Assembly: GCA_037953745.1 (NCBI GenBank)
Contig: JBAKBP010001605.1
Coordinates: forward strand, 52,501 to 116,500
Length of the DNA: 64,000 nt
Source of the DNA: Lithodes maja
Lineage: Eukaryota; Arthropoda; Malacostraca; Decapoda; Lithodidae
Reading direction: 5' to 3'
Shown: one piece after another, positions 1 through 10,545 of the stretch
Layout: the number at the start of each line of letters is the position of its first letter
Position numbering within the stretch: position 1 is the stretch's first letter
The notes under the pieces: model-generated
Databases searched by the model: none
Told to the model about the DNA's origin: nothing
The model's input: the letters and a program-made list of their open reading frames with translations, nothing else
Position numbers and translations under genes: made by a program

Positions 1-27
1 ACATAAGAGGTATACTGTACACTAAAA

Positions 28-371
28 TTTATGAGAATAAGGATAGCTGACCTAATGCGCTATGCCTTTTAAAACACTCTATAAGTTGTCCTCGCAACCT
101 CCTTTTCTTTAGCGAGAACAAATTCAATGTCTTTAATCTTTCATAATATGGTTTGTTTTCTCAGAGAGGGAATTAGTTTAGTTGCTCTACGCTGCACAGA
201 TTCGAGTTTGTTAATGTCTTTCTTGAGATATGGGGTCCAGAACTGAACGCCATATTCAAGATGGGGTCTAACAATACTTTTGAATAACTGCAAAATATGT
301 TTTTGTTTTTATAGGTAAAATATCTGCTGATGAATCCCAAGGCTTTGTTAGCTTTATTTTCCGCAGCCGCA
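28..371 (-). pseudogene. LINE reverse transcriptase C-terminal fragment
   Basis: Read on the minus strand, this segment gives the post-RT region typical of Jockey/CR1-group LINEs. The motifs, in order, are LFKSIVRPHLEYG, QFWTPYLKKDINKLESVQRR and ATKLIPSLR. After one frameshift comes YERLKTLNLFSLKKRRLRG, and a stop lies near position 30. At least two frame changes break the reading frame, one before LQLF and one after IPSLR. It is therefore an old, dead copy that lacks the endonuclease and the catalytic RT core. Sequence past about 371 shows no continuation, so it is 5'-truncated. The same domain occurs in the fragment at 52.46-53.22 kb, but from a different family. Assignment to a LINE is firm; the clade is not. 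Confidence 0.75.
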
Positions 372-866
372 CGTCCGGGAAAAATAGGAAAATACCCTCA
401 ACAAAATGCAATAGTAATCATTACAGGTTTAATCAACTCAAAATTAGGGTTGAAATAACATATTAAAAGTTTACTGGCATCAATGTATGGGAACATGGTC
501 TAATTTGCATAAATCCAAAATGGCCGCCACAGGAGCACTTCCAGTGCACCTAAACTACTTTTGGTGATGGTAAAGGACTTTTGTTGTTGATATGGGATAC
601 GGAACTCAGCAGAACAGGCTAGACACAGTCACATTGATGTAGTGTGGTATTGATAAATAACAGTTAACTTAAAATTAAACTTTATGTAAAACAAAATAGT
701 CTAATTATAGTGCGGTATCAATAATTAACACCGGACATTGTCAACAAGATCTTGATAATCAACAAAATCCTGCCTATTGGGTCTTCTCATGTCCTATCAC
801 ATGCTACCTACTATTCACAAATATAATAATGGAATAAATGTGTTAACTTCCTGCATATAATCATGA
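372..866. other. No gene seen; AT-rich intergenic sequence
   Basis: I see no coding region, RNA gene or clear repeat here. The sequence is AT-rich single-copy-looking DNA between the LINE fragment and a short minus-strand ORF. Confidence 0.4.
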
Positions 867-1121
867 TTATATTTTCAGCGCGTCCACATAAATATGGGTT
901 ATAACCGGTTCAGATGTGTCAGTTGTTATGTATTCCATTATCAACTCTGCGTAAGCAGAGTTTGGTATCGCCCCCCGTATAGTGGGTACCACACGAAAAC
1001 AAATTCTGTCGTCGTCGTTGTCGTCGTTGTCCGTCTGTCTCGGAACTCCTCCTAGACCGTTGGACGGATTTTCACCAAATTTCACACGAACATTTGTTGC
1101 GTGAATGCAAACGTCAGTCAA
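867..1121 (-). CDS. Short ORF of unknown function, probably repeat-derived
   Basis: An open frame of 84 codons starts with ATG at 1121. The first half reads VKFGENPSNGLGGVPRQTD followed by an Asp/Asn run encoded by a GTC/GTT repeat on the plus strand. The second half, FRVVPTIRGAIPNSAYAELI, has ordinary protein-like composition. I do not recognise a domain. The Asp/Asn run is best explained by slippage in a trinucleotide repeat. It may be the end of a dispersed repeat ORF, a stray exon or chance. There is no promoter, poly(A) signal or neighbour that supports expression. Confidence 0.2.
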   Translation of the reverse strand: MTDVCIHATNVRVKFGENPSNGLGGVPRQTDNDDNDDDRICFRVVPTIRGAIPNSAYAELIMEYITTDTSEPVITHIYVDALKI

Positions 1122-1179
1122 AAAAAGAGTTTTTGAATTTATGCAATAGTTATGATTTTAGGTCCAAAATATGGTTTTA

Positions 1180-1201
1180 CCCCCCCCCCCCCCCCCCCCC
1201 C
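1180..1201. repeat. Poly(C) tract of 22 bases
   Basis: An uninterrupted run of C follows the sequence ggtttta. Such tracts are prone to slippage and assembly error. A second interrupted C tract lies at 21805-21830. Confidence 0.95.
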
Positions 1202-1315
1202 AACCCCAGCAATGATGGGGTTATTTGTGTGTGAGCCCCAAGAACGCATTCGTTCTGGGGGCGAAAACATCTCGCTCCGCATTAATTTTGCTAGGTAAAG
1301 TTAGTTTAGTTGGCA

Positions 1316-2590
1316 TTAGAAGTGATGGTAGTAATAGTGGGATTTATGGTGATAGTAGTGATGATGGTGATAATAGTAGTTGTGATGGTTGTATTTGTAT
1401 TGATGATGATGATAGTAGTAGATAAGATGGTGACATTAGTAGATATGATGGTGACAATACTACTAGTAGTGATGATGGTCATAATAGTAGTGATGATGGT
1501 GACAAGTAATGATGATAGTTGTAGTTATATTGATGACAGTAGTGATGATGGTAGTGACGATGGTGTGAGTATTATTGATGATGGTGAGTAGTAGTGATGA
1601 TGGTGAAAGTTGTAGTGATGATGACAATAGTTGTGATGATGGCAGTAGTAGTGATGATGGTGATAGTAGGATACATGATGGTAATACTTGTGACAGTAGT
1701 AATGATGATGGTTATAGTAGTAGTAATGATGTTAACTGTAGTAATGATGATTGTAAGATGGTGGTGTTGATAGTAGTAATGATGGTTGATAGGTGTAGTA
1801 TTAATGATGATAGTTCTGATTAAGATGGTAGTGACAATGGTGAGTTTAGTAGTGATGATTGTAATTGTAGTAGTGATGATCATCATAGTAATGGTGATGA
1901 TTACAGTAGTCGTGATGATTGTGGCAGTTGTAGTGATTATGGCAGTAGTAGTGATGATGGTGTTCGTGATTGATGATGATATTATTAGTGATGATGGTGA
2001 CAGTACTAGTAGTAGTAATGATGGTCATGATAGTAGTGATGATGGTGACAAGTAATGATGATAGTTGTAGTGATAATAATGAAAGTATTGATGCTGGTAG
2101 TGCCGATGGTGTGAGCATTAGTGATGATGGTGAGTAGTAGTGAGGATTGGTGAAAGTTGTAGTGATAATGACAATAGGTGTGGTGATGAAGATCATAGTA
2201 ATGGTGATGATGGCAGTAGTAGTGATGATGGTGACAGTAGGATAAATGATGGTAATATTTGTGACAGTAGTAATGATGATGGCTATAGTAGTAGTGATGA
2301 TGTTAACATTAGTAATGTTGATTGTTAGATGGTGGTGATGATATTTGTAATGATGGTTGATAGTTGTATCAATGATGATAGTAGTGATTAAGATGGTAAT
2401 GACCATGGTGACAGTAGTAGTGATGATGGTGAGAGTAGTAGCGATGATTGTAATTGTAGTAGTGATGATGATCATAGTATTGGTGATGATAAAAGTAGTC
2501 GTGATGATTGTGGCAGTTGTAGTGATGATGGCAGTAGTAGTGATGATGGTGATTGTGATTGATGATGATATTAGTAGTGATGATGGCAAC
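1316..2590. repeat. Degenerate GAT/AGT trinucleotide repeat array with higher-order duplication
   Basis: About 1.27 kb is built from the triplets gat, ggt, agt and tga, as in gatgatagtagtgatgatgg. The array has a longer period. The word gacaagtaatgatgatag occurs at about 1501 and again at about 2047. The word atgatggtaata.ttgtgac occurs near 1672 and 2243. So blocks of roughly 545-570 bp were duplicated after the triplet array formed. All six frames contain long low-complexity ORFs rich in Asp/Ser, Met/Val or Ile/Thr/His. They are products of the repeat and should not be read as genes. Confidence 0.9.
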
Positions 2591-2675
2591 CCATCGCAGA
2601 GTTGGGTATGCCATTTTGATTTTGGGCAAAATGGCACTTCTACTTTATTAATATTGATTATATAAACCAGATAAG

Positions 2676-3057
2676 TATATTTTAGTTTCCCCCTTATGTA
2701 CTTGCTTCTCGCAAGTTCCAGACCTGTCTGGCTCTTGCCTGTCTCCCCCAGCCATGCTTCATTGCATTCACGAGAGCAGTAGAAAATTCTAGTTTTTCTG
2801 GTGGGATATATAATATATACCCACTGCATACTTGCAGTCTTGACTCTTAGACCAGCTGACGACCACACCTGTTTTCTCTCTCTCTGTACATAGTGATTAT
2901 TATAACTTGTGAAGTGCTATATCTCTCCAGGCTACTTTCATACGATTTTAAGCAACCTACAAGCTGATTCCTGTGATTTGAGTGTTGAGTATATAAGTGT
3001 GTCTCATATTATAGCCTATTATTGATATTGTGCATTATTATAAGATTAGGCTATCTA
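2676..3057 (+). mobile_element. Possible first part of the 5' LTR of Gypsy element A
   Basis: A TA-flanked DNA element occupies 3058-4696, and Gypsy element A begins after it with a primer-binding site at 5314. If the DNA element inserted into the LTR, the LTR should resume to the left of 3058. The segment from a tgta start near 2676 to 3057 is a plausible left part: it has a tatataag box near 2992 and ends at the TA insertion site. No 3' LTR of element A survives in the window, so this cannot be verified by comparison. It is an inference from position only. Confidence 0.3.
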
Positions 3058-4696
3058 CAGTGCATTCATTCGACATATATTGACAGGCCCCGCCCGCTTC
3101 CACCAGTGCCGTAGACGAAGTAGAGCTTATCATACAGCAATCTCGGACAAGTCACTTGTCACCTTACCACGGAGCTGATAAGAGCTCCAAGTAAAATTAA
3201 TTATAGGATGTAAGAGCGCTTTAACCCGTACAGCCCCAGCGACGCGCCTGGCGCGTCGGCGATGTATGTAACGCACAGCCCCAGAGACGCGCCTGGCGAG
3301 TCACCCTAATTTCCCCTAATTGCGCCGACCGTAACCTCAGGTGTAGCCACGCAAGAGGGCTCAGATTTGTATGGGAACTGTGTACGTATCCCACGCAACC
3401 GTGCCGATGGTTGAAAACTCTCAAAGTCCACGTGCGTGCGCGCGAGCGCGCAATAACCTGTTTTTTTGGGATAATTGCCTTCAATTTTTTACTCTTATAA
3501 AATCCGTTTTCGGGGGCTCTGTAGGACCATTTTTTAAGCTTTTTGAGCGGTTTTTCGTGGTTTTTCCTTCATTCCTAACCCATTCGCTATTGTTTCTGGA
3601 ATAAAACCATTTTTTGAAAACCGGCCGGGTTCTGGTGCGCAAACATTACAAAACTAGCCGGGGCTCCACGGGTTAATACATGCATATTTGCAGTTATTCT
3701 TTATTATACAATATTACCATATACCATTGTACAGAAAAGTAAACTCCATTACCATTGTTACCTCGTCTACTTGGGCAGAGCAGAGGTAGACATTTTTAGG
3801 CTAGGCTTAGCGAGCGACTGCGTTTGGGTGTATACGGTACGGTACCGTAATGCCTCCCCCTCCCTTGTCTGTGTACCTCAGTCTCCCTCCCTCCCTCTCT
3901 CTCTCATTGTGTGAAGTGATCAAGTTGTCAATTGATCCAAGTATGGGTGAATGAAAGACTCCTTCAATCTTCCTGCCTTGAGTTCTGATCTTGTTAATCA
4001 ATGGCTGTGAAACTTGTGTTGCCTCAGAGGTTTTCTTCACCACCACATCAACTGGCTCAGTGTTCTCCTTATCAAAATACTTTAATACATTTAATATAAT
4101 ATTCCTGGCTTGACTGACAAGTCGGGGAGAACCAGCAAGTCTGCCAGGGGTATGGGCAGGAGACGCCATCTTCCCCCTTCAGAAGACGGGAGGGAACTGA
4201 ACTGACGTTTAAATGACAGCGCATTGACAGAAGACATCAGCGTTGCCAATGTAGCTACCTTACTGCTAGATCTAAAAGTATTTACTTGAACAAGGGAATG
4301 GAGCTGTTAAAGACAGGCTCCAGTCTTAACATTTCTTTCTCACTCGTTGATGTAGAAAAATAGATGGCTTTGTAGGCCATTTTTAATAATTTAAATTGAT
4401 AAATAAATATTGACTTGATCTAGCGGCAATATTTTATACCTAGCAATAAGAATGCTGGCTATACTCCGAATCTTTTAGCACATGTTATCAATATTGGAGT
4501 AATATTCTAGCAATATTAGGTAGGCATTTACTAGTTTGTATTCTTCTAGTTACTTCTGCAAACAGATTAAATAATATTTTTGTGCTGATTTGGTAACCCT
4601 GTAGCACACCTCGCACCTCGCACAGTTATGCCAGCCGTATGATAACGGTTGGGGAAGTGGGCGGGGCCTGTCGATATATGTCGAATGAATGCACTT
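3058..4696 (-). mobile_element. Non-autonomous Tc1/mariner-like DNA transposon with about 40-bp TIRs and TA target site
   Basis: Near-perfect terminal inverted repeats bound this segment. The left end reads agtgcattcattcgac then atatattgacaggccccgcc (3059-3101). Its reverse complement ends the element at 4654-4694, with two visible mismatches. The dinucleotide TA abuts both ends (3056-3057 and 4697-4698), the target site of the IS630/Tc1/mariner superfamily. A minus-strand ORF for a transposase-like N-terminus lies inside, and no DDE catalytic domain follows it. This therefore looks like an internal deletion derivative. About 1.64 kb is long for a MITE. The interior at 3210-3300 repeats a word around cgacgcgcctggcg twice. 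Confidence 0.6.
3807..4169 (-). CDS. Transposase-like N-terminal fragment (helix-turn-helix region)
   Basis: The ORF of 120 codons starts with MASPAHTPGRLAG. Residues about 22-68 read ARNIILNVLKYFDKENTEP then KTSEATQVSQPLINKI, which resembles the DNA-binding helix-turn-helix start of IS630/Tc1-type DDE transposases found in arthropods. After residue 70 the resemblance fades, and the tail is encoded by a CT-rich simple stretch (ctctctctccctccctccc). The ATG lies about 480 bp inside the right TIR of the element at 3058-4696 and on the strand expected for it. No aspartates of a DDE triad are present, so the protein cannot be catalytic. It could at most act as a DNA-binding fragment. The family call rests on the general pattern, not on an alignment. 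Confidence 0.4.
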   Translation of the reverse strand: MASPAHTPGRLAGSPRLVSQARNIILNVLKYFDKENTEPVDVVVKKTSEATQVSQPLINKIRTQGRKIEGVFHSPILGSIDNLITSHNEREREGGRLRYTDKGGGGITVPYRIHPNAVAR

Positions 4697-5312
4697 TAGT
4701 GATCAATTAAACATTTATTATCATCGAGTTTCTGTAAATTCATATTATTTTGTTATTTCCTTTTGATTGCATTTGTTAATGTTATAAGTGTTAAGCATTA
4801 ATTAACTTGTGATTAGTTTTCCAAGTTTGTGAATTTGCTCAGATTAATTTAGTTACCCCTTATTGTACTTTTAGAAGAAATGTTTCCTCAAGTGCTTATT
4901 TCACTTTTAAATAGTTGCATTAATTACTTGTATTGCTTTTAGTAACATATTGTGCATTTCCTAAAGTTATTAAACATATATTAACCATCTCCAGTGATCT
5001 TGAAAAAATATTAATTCTTATGTGTTATAGTTATTTTTACATTGCATTGCTTCAGTAAAGGTATATAGTTATTTATTTTGTCCTTCCATATTTTTCTGAT
5101 ACTCTTAGTGCATTATATATTCTTATTTCTCGTCCTGAAGAGACTGATTTTATTTGTTACATTATAAAATTATACTTAATTTTATTAAACTTAAGAATTT
5201 GTAATATAGTTTTCCTTGAACCTGGATATTTTGGGGAGGGTTTTGACATCAGTTTTGAGTCTCATATTTAGCCTATTGTTTGTGTCATTTCACCTCGCCC
5301 ATAAACATAACA
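4697..5312 (+). mobile_element. Right part of the 5' LTR of Gypsy element A
   Basis: This AT-rich segment ends in ..cataaca at 5312 and is followed at once by a primer-binding site. The ending AACA matches the LTR endings of related elements B and C (..cgtaaca). The left boundary is uncertain because a TA-inserted DNA element abuts it at 4696. It has no coding capacity. Confidence 0.5.
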
Positions 5313-5313
5313 T

Positions 5314-5321
5314 TGGCGACC
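5314..5321 (+). other. Primer-binding site of element A (tRNA-Arg type)
   Basis: TGGCGACC follows the LTR end after one base. The same eight bases open the internal regions of elements B and C. They are complementary to a tRNA 3' end GGTCGCCA, which matches arthropod tRNA-Arg as far as I recall. This supports a shared priming tRNA for all three. Confidence 0.65.
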
Positions 5322-5379
5322 TTGAGCCAGAATCTTAGGGACTTGTTTAAGAATATATTAAATTATTTGCTACTATTGA

Positions 5380-7440
5380 AATGTTCATGATGTCTTCAAC
5401 TATTTCTACCTTTGAGGAAGCTAAAGATTTTGTAGAGAGTGTTAAAGACAGTTGTCGAGGTAGAAAGTAGGAATACAAATGAACTCAAAGTCCTTGCACA
5501 ATACCTGCAGCTTGCTCCGCCTTCAAGCGCTCATAAAGATCAAATTGTTGACATGATTAATGTAAAACTATTTAATCTAACTCCTCCAGTTGACATGGAT
5601 AAACAAATTGAACTTGCAAATATTCAAGCACAGGCCTGTGCTCAACAGGCACAAACACAGGCTCAACAGGCACAGGCACAGGCACAGGCACAAGCACGGG
5701 CACAGGCACAAGCACGGGTACAAATTGAAATTGCTAAGTTAGACCTTGAGTACCTATGAAACACGGGGTAAATAGGTCATCTAATCCCGATAATTTTGAT
5801 GTGGCCAAAAATGTTAGACTTGTCCCTGTCTTTAATGAATCTGATGTAACTAAATACTTTCAATTGTTTGAAAAGGCAGCTAACGGTTTCAAATGGCCCA
5901 AGCAATATTGGCCAATACTCCTTCAGAGTGTATTCACTGGTAAAGCTCAAGTTACTTATGCATCTTTGTCTCACGATCAGTCTGGTAATTATGATGTAGT
6001 TAAGAGCCTGATTCTTAAAGCCTATTAGCTTGTTCCTGAAGCCTACAGAGCTAAATTTAGGACCACTTACATGCAGGATAAGCAATCTCATGTTGAGTAT
6101 TCCAAAATTAAAGAAGATTTGTTAGATCAATTGTTAAACTCTAAGAATGTAAATGCTGACTTTGATAAATTTAAGCAGATTATCTTATTGGAGGACTTCA
6201 AAAGATGTGTTAGGAAGGATGTCAGTTTATATATTGATGAGAAAAAGGTAGATACTGTTTCTGATGCTGCGATTTTAGCTGATGAGTATGTTCTCACCCA
6301 CAAACATTATACAGGTAATCAAACAAAGAGATATGAGGGTAAATATGTAGCCTCTTCTCAGAGTACAGGTGTAAAGAAGGAGAGTAAAGATAATGTTTCT
6401 CAGGAAGGTAATTCTAGTTCCACTTCTAACTTTTCTAAGAAGAAATTTAATTATTGTGGTAGTCTAGGTCATATTGCTGAGAAATGTTTTAAGAAACAGC
6501 GTGATGCTTATATTAAACCTGCACATGTTCAGACAGTTGGTCTGGTGTCCAGTCTTGAGAGTTCCCAATGTCTTATATATGACTCTGTTTCATCTGCTTT
6601 GAGTGCTTTGGAGAGTAACGTAAGCTCTATTGATAAAGCTCCTCTTTTGAGCAGTAATTCTGTTGTACCTGCTCTGAGTGCTTTGAAGAGTAACGTAAGC
6701 TCTACTGATAAAGCTCCTCTTTTGAGCAGTGATGTGGGTGACACTCTCAAGAGTTCCTATGCAAATTTCCTGTCTGATGGTTTTGTCAGTTCAATTAATG
6801 GCAGTGACAGCAAATCTGTTAAAATTTTACGAGACACAGGTGCTTGCCAATCCCTACTAGTGACTAGTGTTTTAGGCTCTAATAATTCCTCTGGTGAAAC
6901 TGTAATGTTGCAGGGTTTAGGGAGTAATTATTTTTCTGTCCCTTTGTGCAGAGTGAATCGTGAGTCTGATTTTGTTCAAGGTCCAGTTATGGTAGGATTG
7001 GTTGAGACACTTCCTATGTCTGGTGTGACTTTTCTCCTTGGCAACGACATTGCTGGGGGTCGGGTTTGTCCAGCTCCTTGGTTGTCTAGTGAGTCGGTGG
7101 CTGGAGTCGAGGATGGCTCCTCCGATGTGTTTCCTGCATGTGCTGTCACTAGGGCAAAAGCTAAATTTACTAGTGATTTAGAGGGTGATGAAGATGATGA
7201 TGTTCTCTTGGCTGATACTTTTCTTGCTAATTTAAACCATTCAGAGTATGAAGCAGTTCCCCGCAGCGTGGATAATTTGTCACCTCGTGAGTTGGTAGAG
7301 TTGCAGCAGGCTAACCCAGAGTTGGAAGGTTTAGCTAGTACTGCTTGTAGTGAGGAAGAGTCAGCTAGTGCTTCTACTTGTTACTATTTTAAGTCAGGAG
7401 TATTAATGAGAAAGTGGAGACCCCCAATGTCATCAGCAGA
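5380..7440 (+). pseudogene. Element A gag-protease region, Gmr1-like Gypsy, broken
   Basis: The frame opens with ATG at about 5380 (MFMMSSTISTFEEAKDFV), stops after about 30 codons, and continues one frame over from 5439. A Gln/Ala-rich repeat follows (5630-5715, AQAQAQAQARAQAQARVQIE). The capsid-like region begins VRLVPVFNESDVTKYFQLFE at 5809. A TAG replaces the Glu seen in elements B and C (AYELxPE) at about 6026. The zinc knuckle near 6450 reads FNYCGSLGHIAEKC, so its first Cys is Phe. The protease motif LRDTGACQSLL lies at about 6825, and the second protease block LLGNDIAGG at about 7037. At least two frame changes and one nonsense codon make it non-functional. It has the same layout as C (30109-35253) but is clearly more diverged. 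Confidence 0.85.
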
Positions 7441-7920
7441 CTGAATGGGATGTTGTGCATCAAATTGTCATCCCTCAAGTTTGTAGGCAGGATATCATTA
7501 GGGTGGCTCATGACTCCAGTTTGGCAGGACACATAGGAGTGAGGAAGACTGCAGCCCGTATTCTGAAGCATTTTTACTGGCCAGGTATTGTCAAGGATGC
7601 TTCCTGGTATTGCAAATCTTGTCACACCTGTAAAGTAGTGGGGAAGTGTAATCAAAAAGAGAAAGTTGCACCACTCTTTCCCATTCCCCCCTGTGAGACG
7701 CCATTCACTCGGGTGTTGGTTGATATTGTAGGACCTCTTCCCAAGACTTCTTCAGGGTTTTCCTATTTGCTGACACTTATTGATATGGCTACTCGTTATC
7801 CTGAAGCAATTCCTCTCAGAAATATTTTGGCGAAGAATGTAGTGAAAGAAATGCTTGGGTTCTTCACCAGATTTGGATTGCCTAAGGAAGTACAGTCAGA
7901 TCAAGGGAAATGTGTTCGAT
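7437..7920 (+). pseudogene. Element A integrase, truncated in the catalytic core
   Basis: A shift of frame near 7430-7440 separates this from protease. The H2C2 zinc-binding domain reads AHDSSLAGHIGVRKTAARIL with CKSCHTCK about 30 residues later. The first catalytic Asp is in LVDIVGPLP (about 7720) and the second in VQSDQG (about 7905). The match ends exactly there: the family continues SNFTS, but here unrelated sequence (aaatgtgttcgataatg) follows and stops the frame at 7920. The catalytic Glu, RT, RNase H and 3' LTR are all missing. Integrase lies directly after protease with no RT between them. This shows the unusual domain order in a third, independent copy. Confidence 0.85.
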
Positions 7921-7997
7921 AATGAATCAAATAATCTTTCTTCGGGCAGTCAACTTGTGACAATAATGATTGCGCTTCATGCTGGACAATATTTTGT

Positions 7998-8065
7998 TTA
8001 TGAAATAAGAAGAATGTTTTACTGGCTTTCCCATGGAGTCATCAGCATTTGTTAAACATCAATAA
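7998..8065. repeat. Diverged direct repeat, copy 1 (copy 2 at about 8990-9057)
   Basis: The words tttatgaaataagaagaatg and gtcatcagcatttgt recur, diverged, at 8990-9057 as tttatgatataagaagtatg and gtcatcaacatttgt. The two copies flank the TA tract and the inserted LINE. They may be remnants of one dispersed repeat. Confidence 0.45.
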
Positions 8066-8077
8066 TTTCTTATAATT

Positions 8078-8199
<122 letters not shown>

Positions 8200-8316
8200 T
8201 GTTTTTTTGTAAGGACACCGAACCCAAAAAGCTCACTCAAGAACGACTTTCATTCACAATCATTGCATCTACTGCAATATATAACTCAAAAGATAGAAAA
8301 GCTAATCTAGAATATC

Positions 8317-8874
8317 TATCTATCTATCTATTGCCTGACGCCGTGATCCCCGAAGGGGTGGCCACGAACGAACCGCCCCCATGCACCTCTGTCCCCAGTC
8401 AGTCGACGCCCCTCCCCCCAACCAGCACCGCCTTTGTTCATGTAGTTCCTCACTCCATCCTTCCACCTCATATTCGGTCTACCTCTCCCCCTCTGTCCCT
8501 CCACCTCGCTCTCGTACACCCTCTTAGTCATTCTCTCGCTTTCCATACGTTCCATATGGCCGAACCATCTCAAGTTGTTTCTTTTCACACTTTCCAGCAC
8601 ATCTACCTCCACACCACACCTCTTTCTTACTTCCTCATTAGTCTGTCTATCCCTCCATGTAACTCCGCACGCACTCCTTAAGTAATTCATTTCCACTGCT
8701 CTCACTCTTGGTCTGAGTCTCTCAACCAACGTCCATGCTTCGCTTCCGTAAGTCAGTGTCGGGATTACCACACTGTCATGCAAGGACTTCTTCACTTCCA
8801 TACTGACCACCCTATTTCTTGTTACTGCTTTTAGCGTTCCTACAACCCTCTTCCCCTGTTGTATCCTCTCCCGC
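8317..8874 (-). pseudogene. 5'-truncated RTE-like LINE with 12-bp target duplication and (ATAG)n tail
   Basis: The minus-strand frame (ATG at 8876, stop near 8328) covers only the end of ORF2. Motifs are SMEVKKSLHDSVVIPTLTYG, SEAWTLVERLRPRVRAVEMN, LRWFGHMERMESERMTKRVY and RGRGRPNMRWKDGVRNY, ending RFVRGHPFGDHGVRQ. This is the C-terminal part of an RTE-type LINE polymerase, after the RT core. On the minus strand the coding end is followed by an (atag)n tail. The word atctagaatatc flanks the copy at 8305-8316 and 8875-8886, a perfect 12-bp target duplication. The short length and intact flanks show a fairly young, severely 5'-truncated insertion that cannot make a polymerase. Confidence 0.85.
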
Positions 8875-8886
8875 ATCTAGAATATC

Positions 8887-10131
8887 ACCTTAGAAAAAAA
8901 CGCAAAACCTTGAATAATCGTGGATAAAATCGATTCCTGAAATGTTTTGTCATTTCCAACTACATTTGAGTGACTATACTAGGTATTTATTTATGATATA
9001 AGAAGTATGTATCATGCTCTTTCCAAAAGTGTCATCAACATTTGTATATTATCAACTCTGTTGTATATGAATAAAATATAATAAGGTACAACTGGGCGGA
9101 AAGCAGTGTACATTATAGTTGTTTTAATACTTTGTTATGCGGTTTATATCTATGTATTTATAGTTATACATATAGCGCAGGGAATGATAAAGATAAAAAA
9201 AACATCGAACTTCCTATGCCAAATAGATTATTTTGTTTCTATAAATATTTATATATACACATTCCTCAGGCATGAGTCTAAACACTCGATACTGTTAGAC
9301 ATTAACATTGCTACATCCAGACCACTAATAATATGATATATTATTTATAATTACGGAAAGTAATCTCTTATACAATATACGAGAAAATATACGAGAATAG
9401 CATAATGTATTTTAAATACACTTACGAGTTAGAGCGAGTCGTCCAGGGACCGCATGCAGCCATCTATAAATACCAGGACAGCGACATCTCAGCTTCACTT
9501 ATGCTTCGAGACTGACACAGGCAGCTGGTATTGATTTTATCGGTGCTGTTACCAACGTCACACAGTGTTGCCAACAGCTTGTCAATTTTGTTTTACATCG
9601 CTCGCTATTTGTAGCGGAAATCTTACATGGATTGAGTTGTTTGCTTTTTGTCACCGAATTTCTGAAGACTTGCCATGGATTAGAAATGCAATTTGAGTGG
9701 TTCTACACTTTAGGAAAAACCTCCAAACCACTCAATTTGCGGTTCGGAATGTCAAGGGGTTAATATATTAGTGTTGTTACGCTCTTTCTTGATGCATATA
9801 ATTGGTAAAATATAAGAATCTAGTAAAACACCTTTTTATTTCTGTAGGAATCCTACATATTGACCATGTGATAACCAAATTAAATTATAACTTTCCCTTA
9901 GTTCAACATACATCAGCCTAATATCCCTTTCATACATTCAGTACAACGCTATAAGTATATCCTTTTATCTGAAATGTGGAAGTAATCCTAATTCCGATTT
10001 AATATACTTTTAGAGTAACTTACATATGTGAGTAATTTTGAGGTAAAGTTCAAGAGGTGAAGACCCCTGTTTCCCAGTGCTTTTAGTCACCTCTTAAGAT
10101 ATGTGTATGTTCCTAAATTGGCTGTATCAAA
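8887..10131. other. Non-coding AT-rich interval
   Basis: No coding region is supported here. The stretch holds the second copy of the diverged repeat (about 8990-9057), a possible TATA box at 9465 and the short inverted pair caaaccactcaatttg / caatttgagtggttc around 9685-9740. Everything else looks like unannotated AT-rich DNA. Confidence 0.4.
9465..9472 (+). promoter_or_regulatory. Possible TATA box with downstream initiator-like sequence
   Basis: TATAAATA stands in moderately GC-rich sequence. About 25 bp downstream, tctcagcttcactt contains a TCAG core like an arthropod initiator. No ORF follows within reach, so this may be chance or the start of a non-coding first exon. Confidence 0.2.
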
Positions 10132-10157
10132 GGAGAGAGAGAGAGAAAGAGAGAGAT
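10132..10157. repeat. GA microsatellite
   Basis: An imperfect (GA)n run, gagagagagagaaagagagaga. Confidence 0.9.
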
Positions 10158-10265
10158 ACAGAAATTACGATTCAATCCTCATCCAATTGTGCCAACATAT
10201 AGCCATGTATATCCACGTGGCCACTGCGTCTACTAGTTTGATTGTTGAAGTATATTAACTCGTTG

Positions 10266-10392
10266 CGACATATATGACGCGATCGCGTCATATGAATAAG
10301 TCCACCAAAAACTCATATGACGCGATCGCGTCATATGGACTTATCTCTATACCTCTCCAATAAGTTTATGACGCAATTTTGCGTCATATGAG
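10266..10392. repeat. Three clustered palindromes of the tgacgcgatcgcgtca type
   Basis: The self-complementary word atgacgcgatcgcgtcat occurs at about 10274 and 10318. A degenerate third copy, atgacgcaattttgcgtcat, lies at about 10367. Copies one and two are also flanked by inverted copies of ataagtcc / ggacttat. The spacing is about 45-50 bp. The half-site TGACG resembles a bZIP (CREB/ATF) half-site, but no promoter or gene is visible nearby. Confidence 0.7.
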
Positions 10393-10545
10393 CTCAGTAA
10401 GTCCGATAAGTTACCATACGATAAAACCGTTGGTGGCAACCTCAGCCTCCTGCGATAATTCTAACGGCCGCAGTGTTATTGTAAGTGTAGTGCGAGGCAG
10501 TGGCAATGATCCTGGGGGTCCCGCCTCCTTGGACTTACTGGAACA

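Noticed and set aside
1225..2868. Long ORFs on both strands in the GAT array, one of 340 codons
   Set aside because: They are translations of a triplet repeat; composition is Asp/Ser, Met/Val or Ile/Thr/His only. No domain, and the array explains the open frames.
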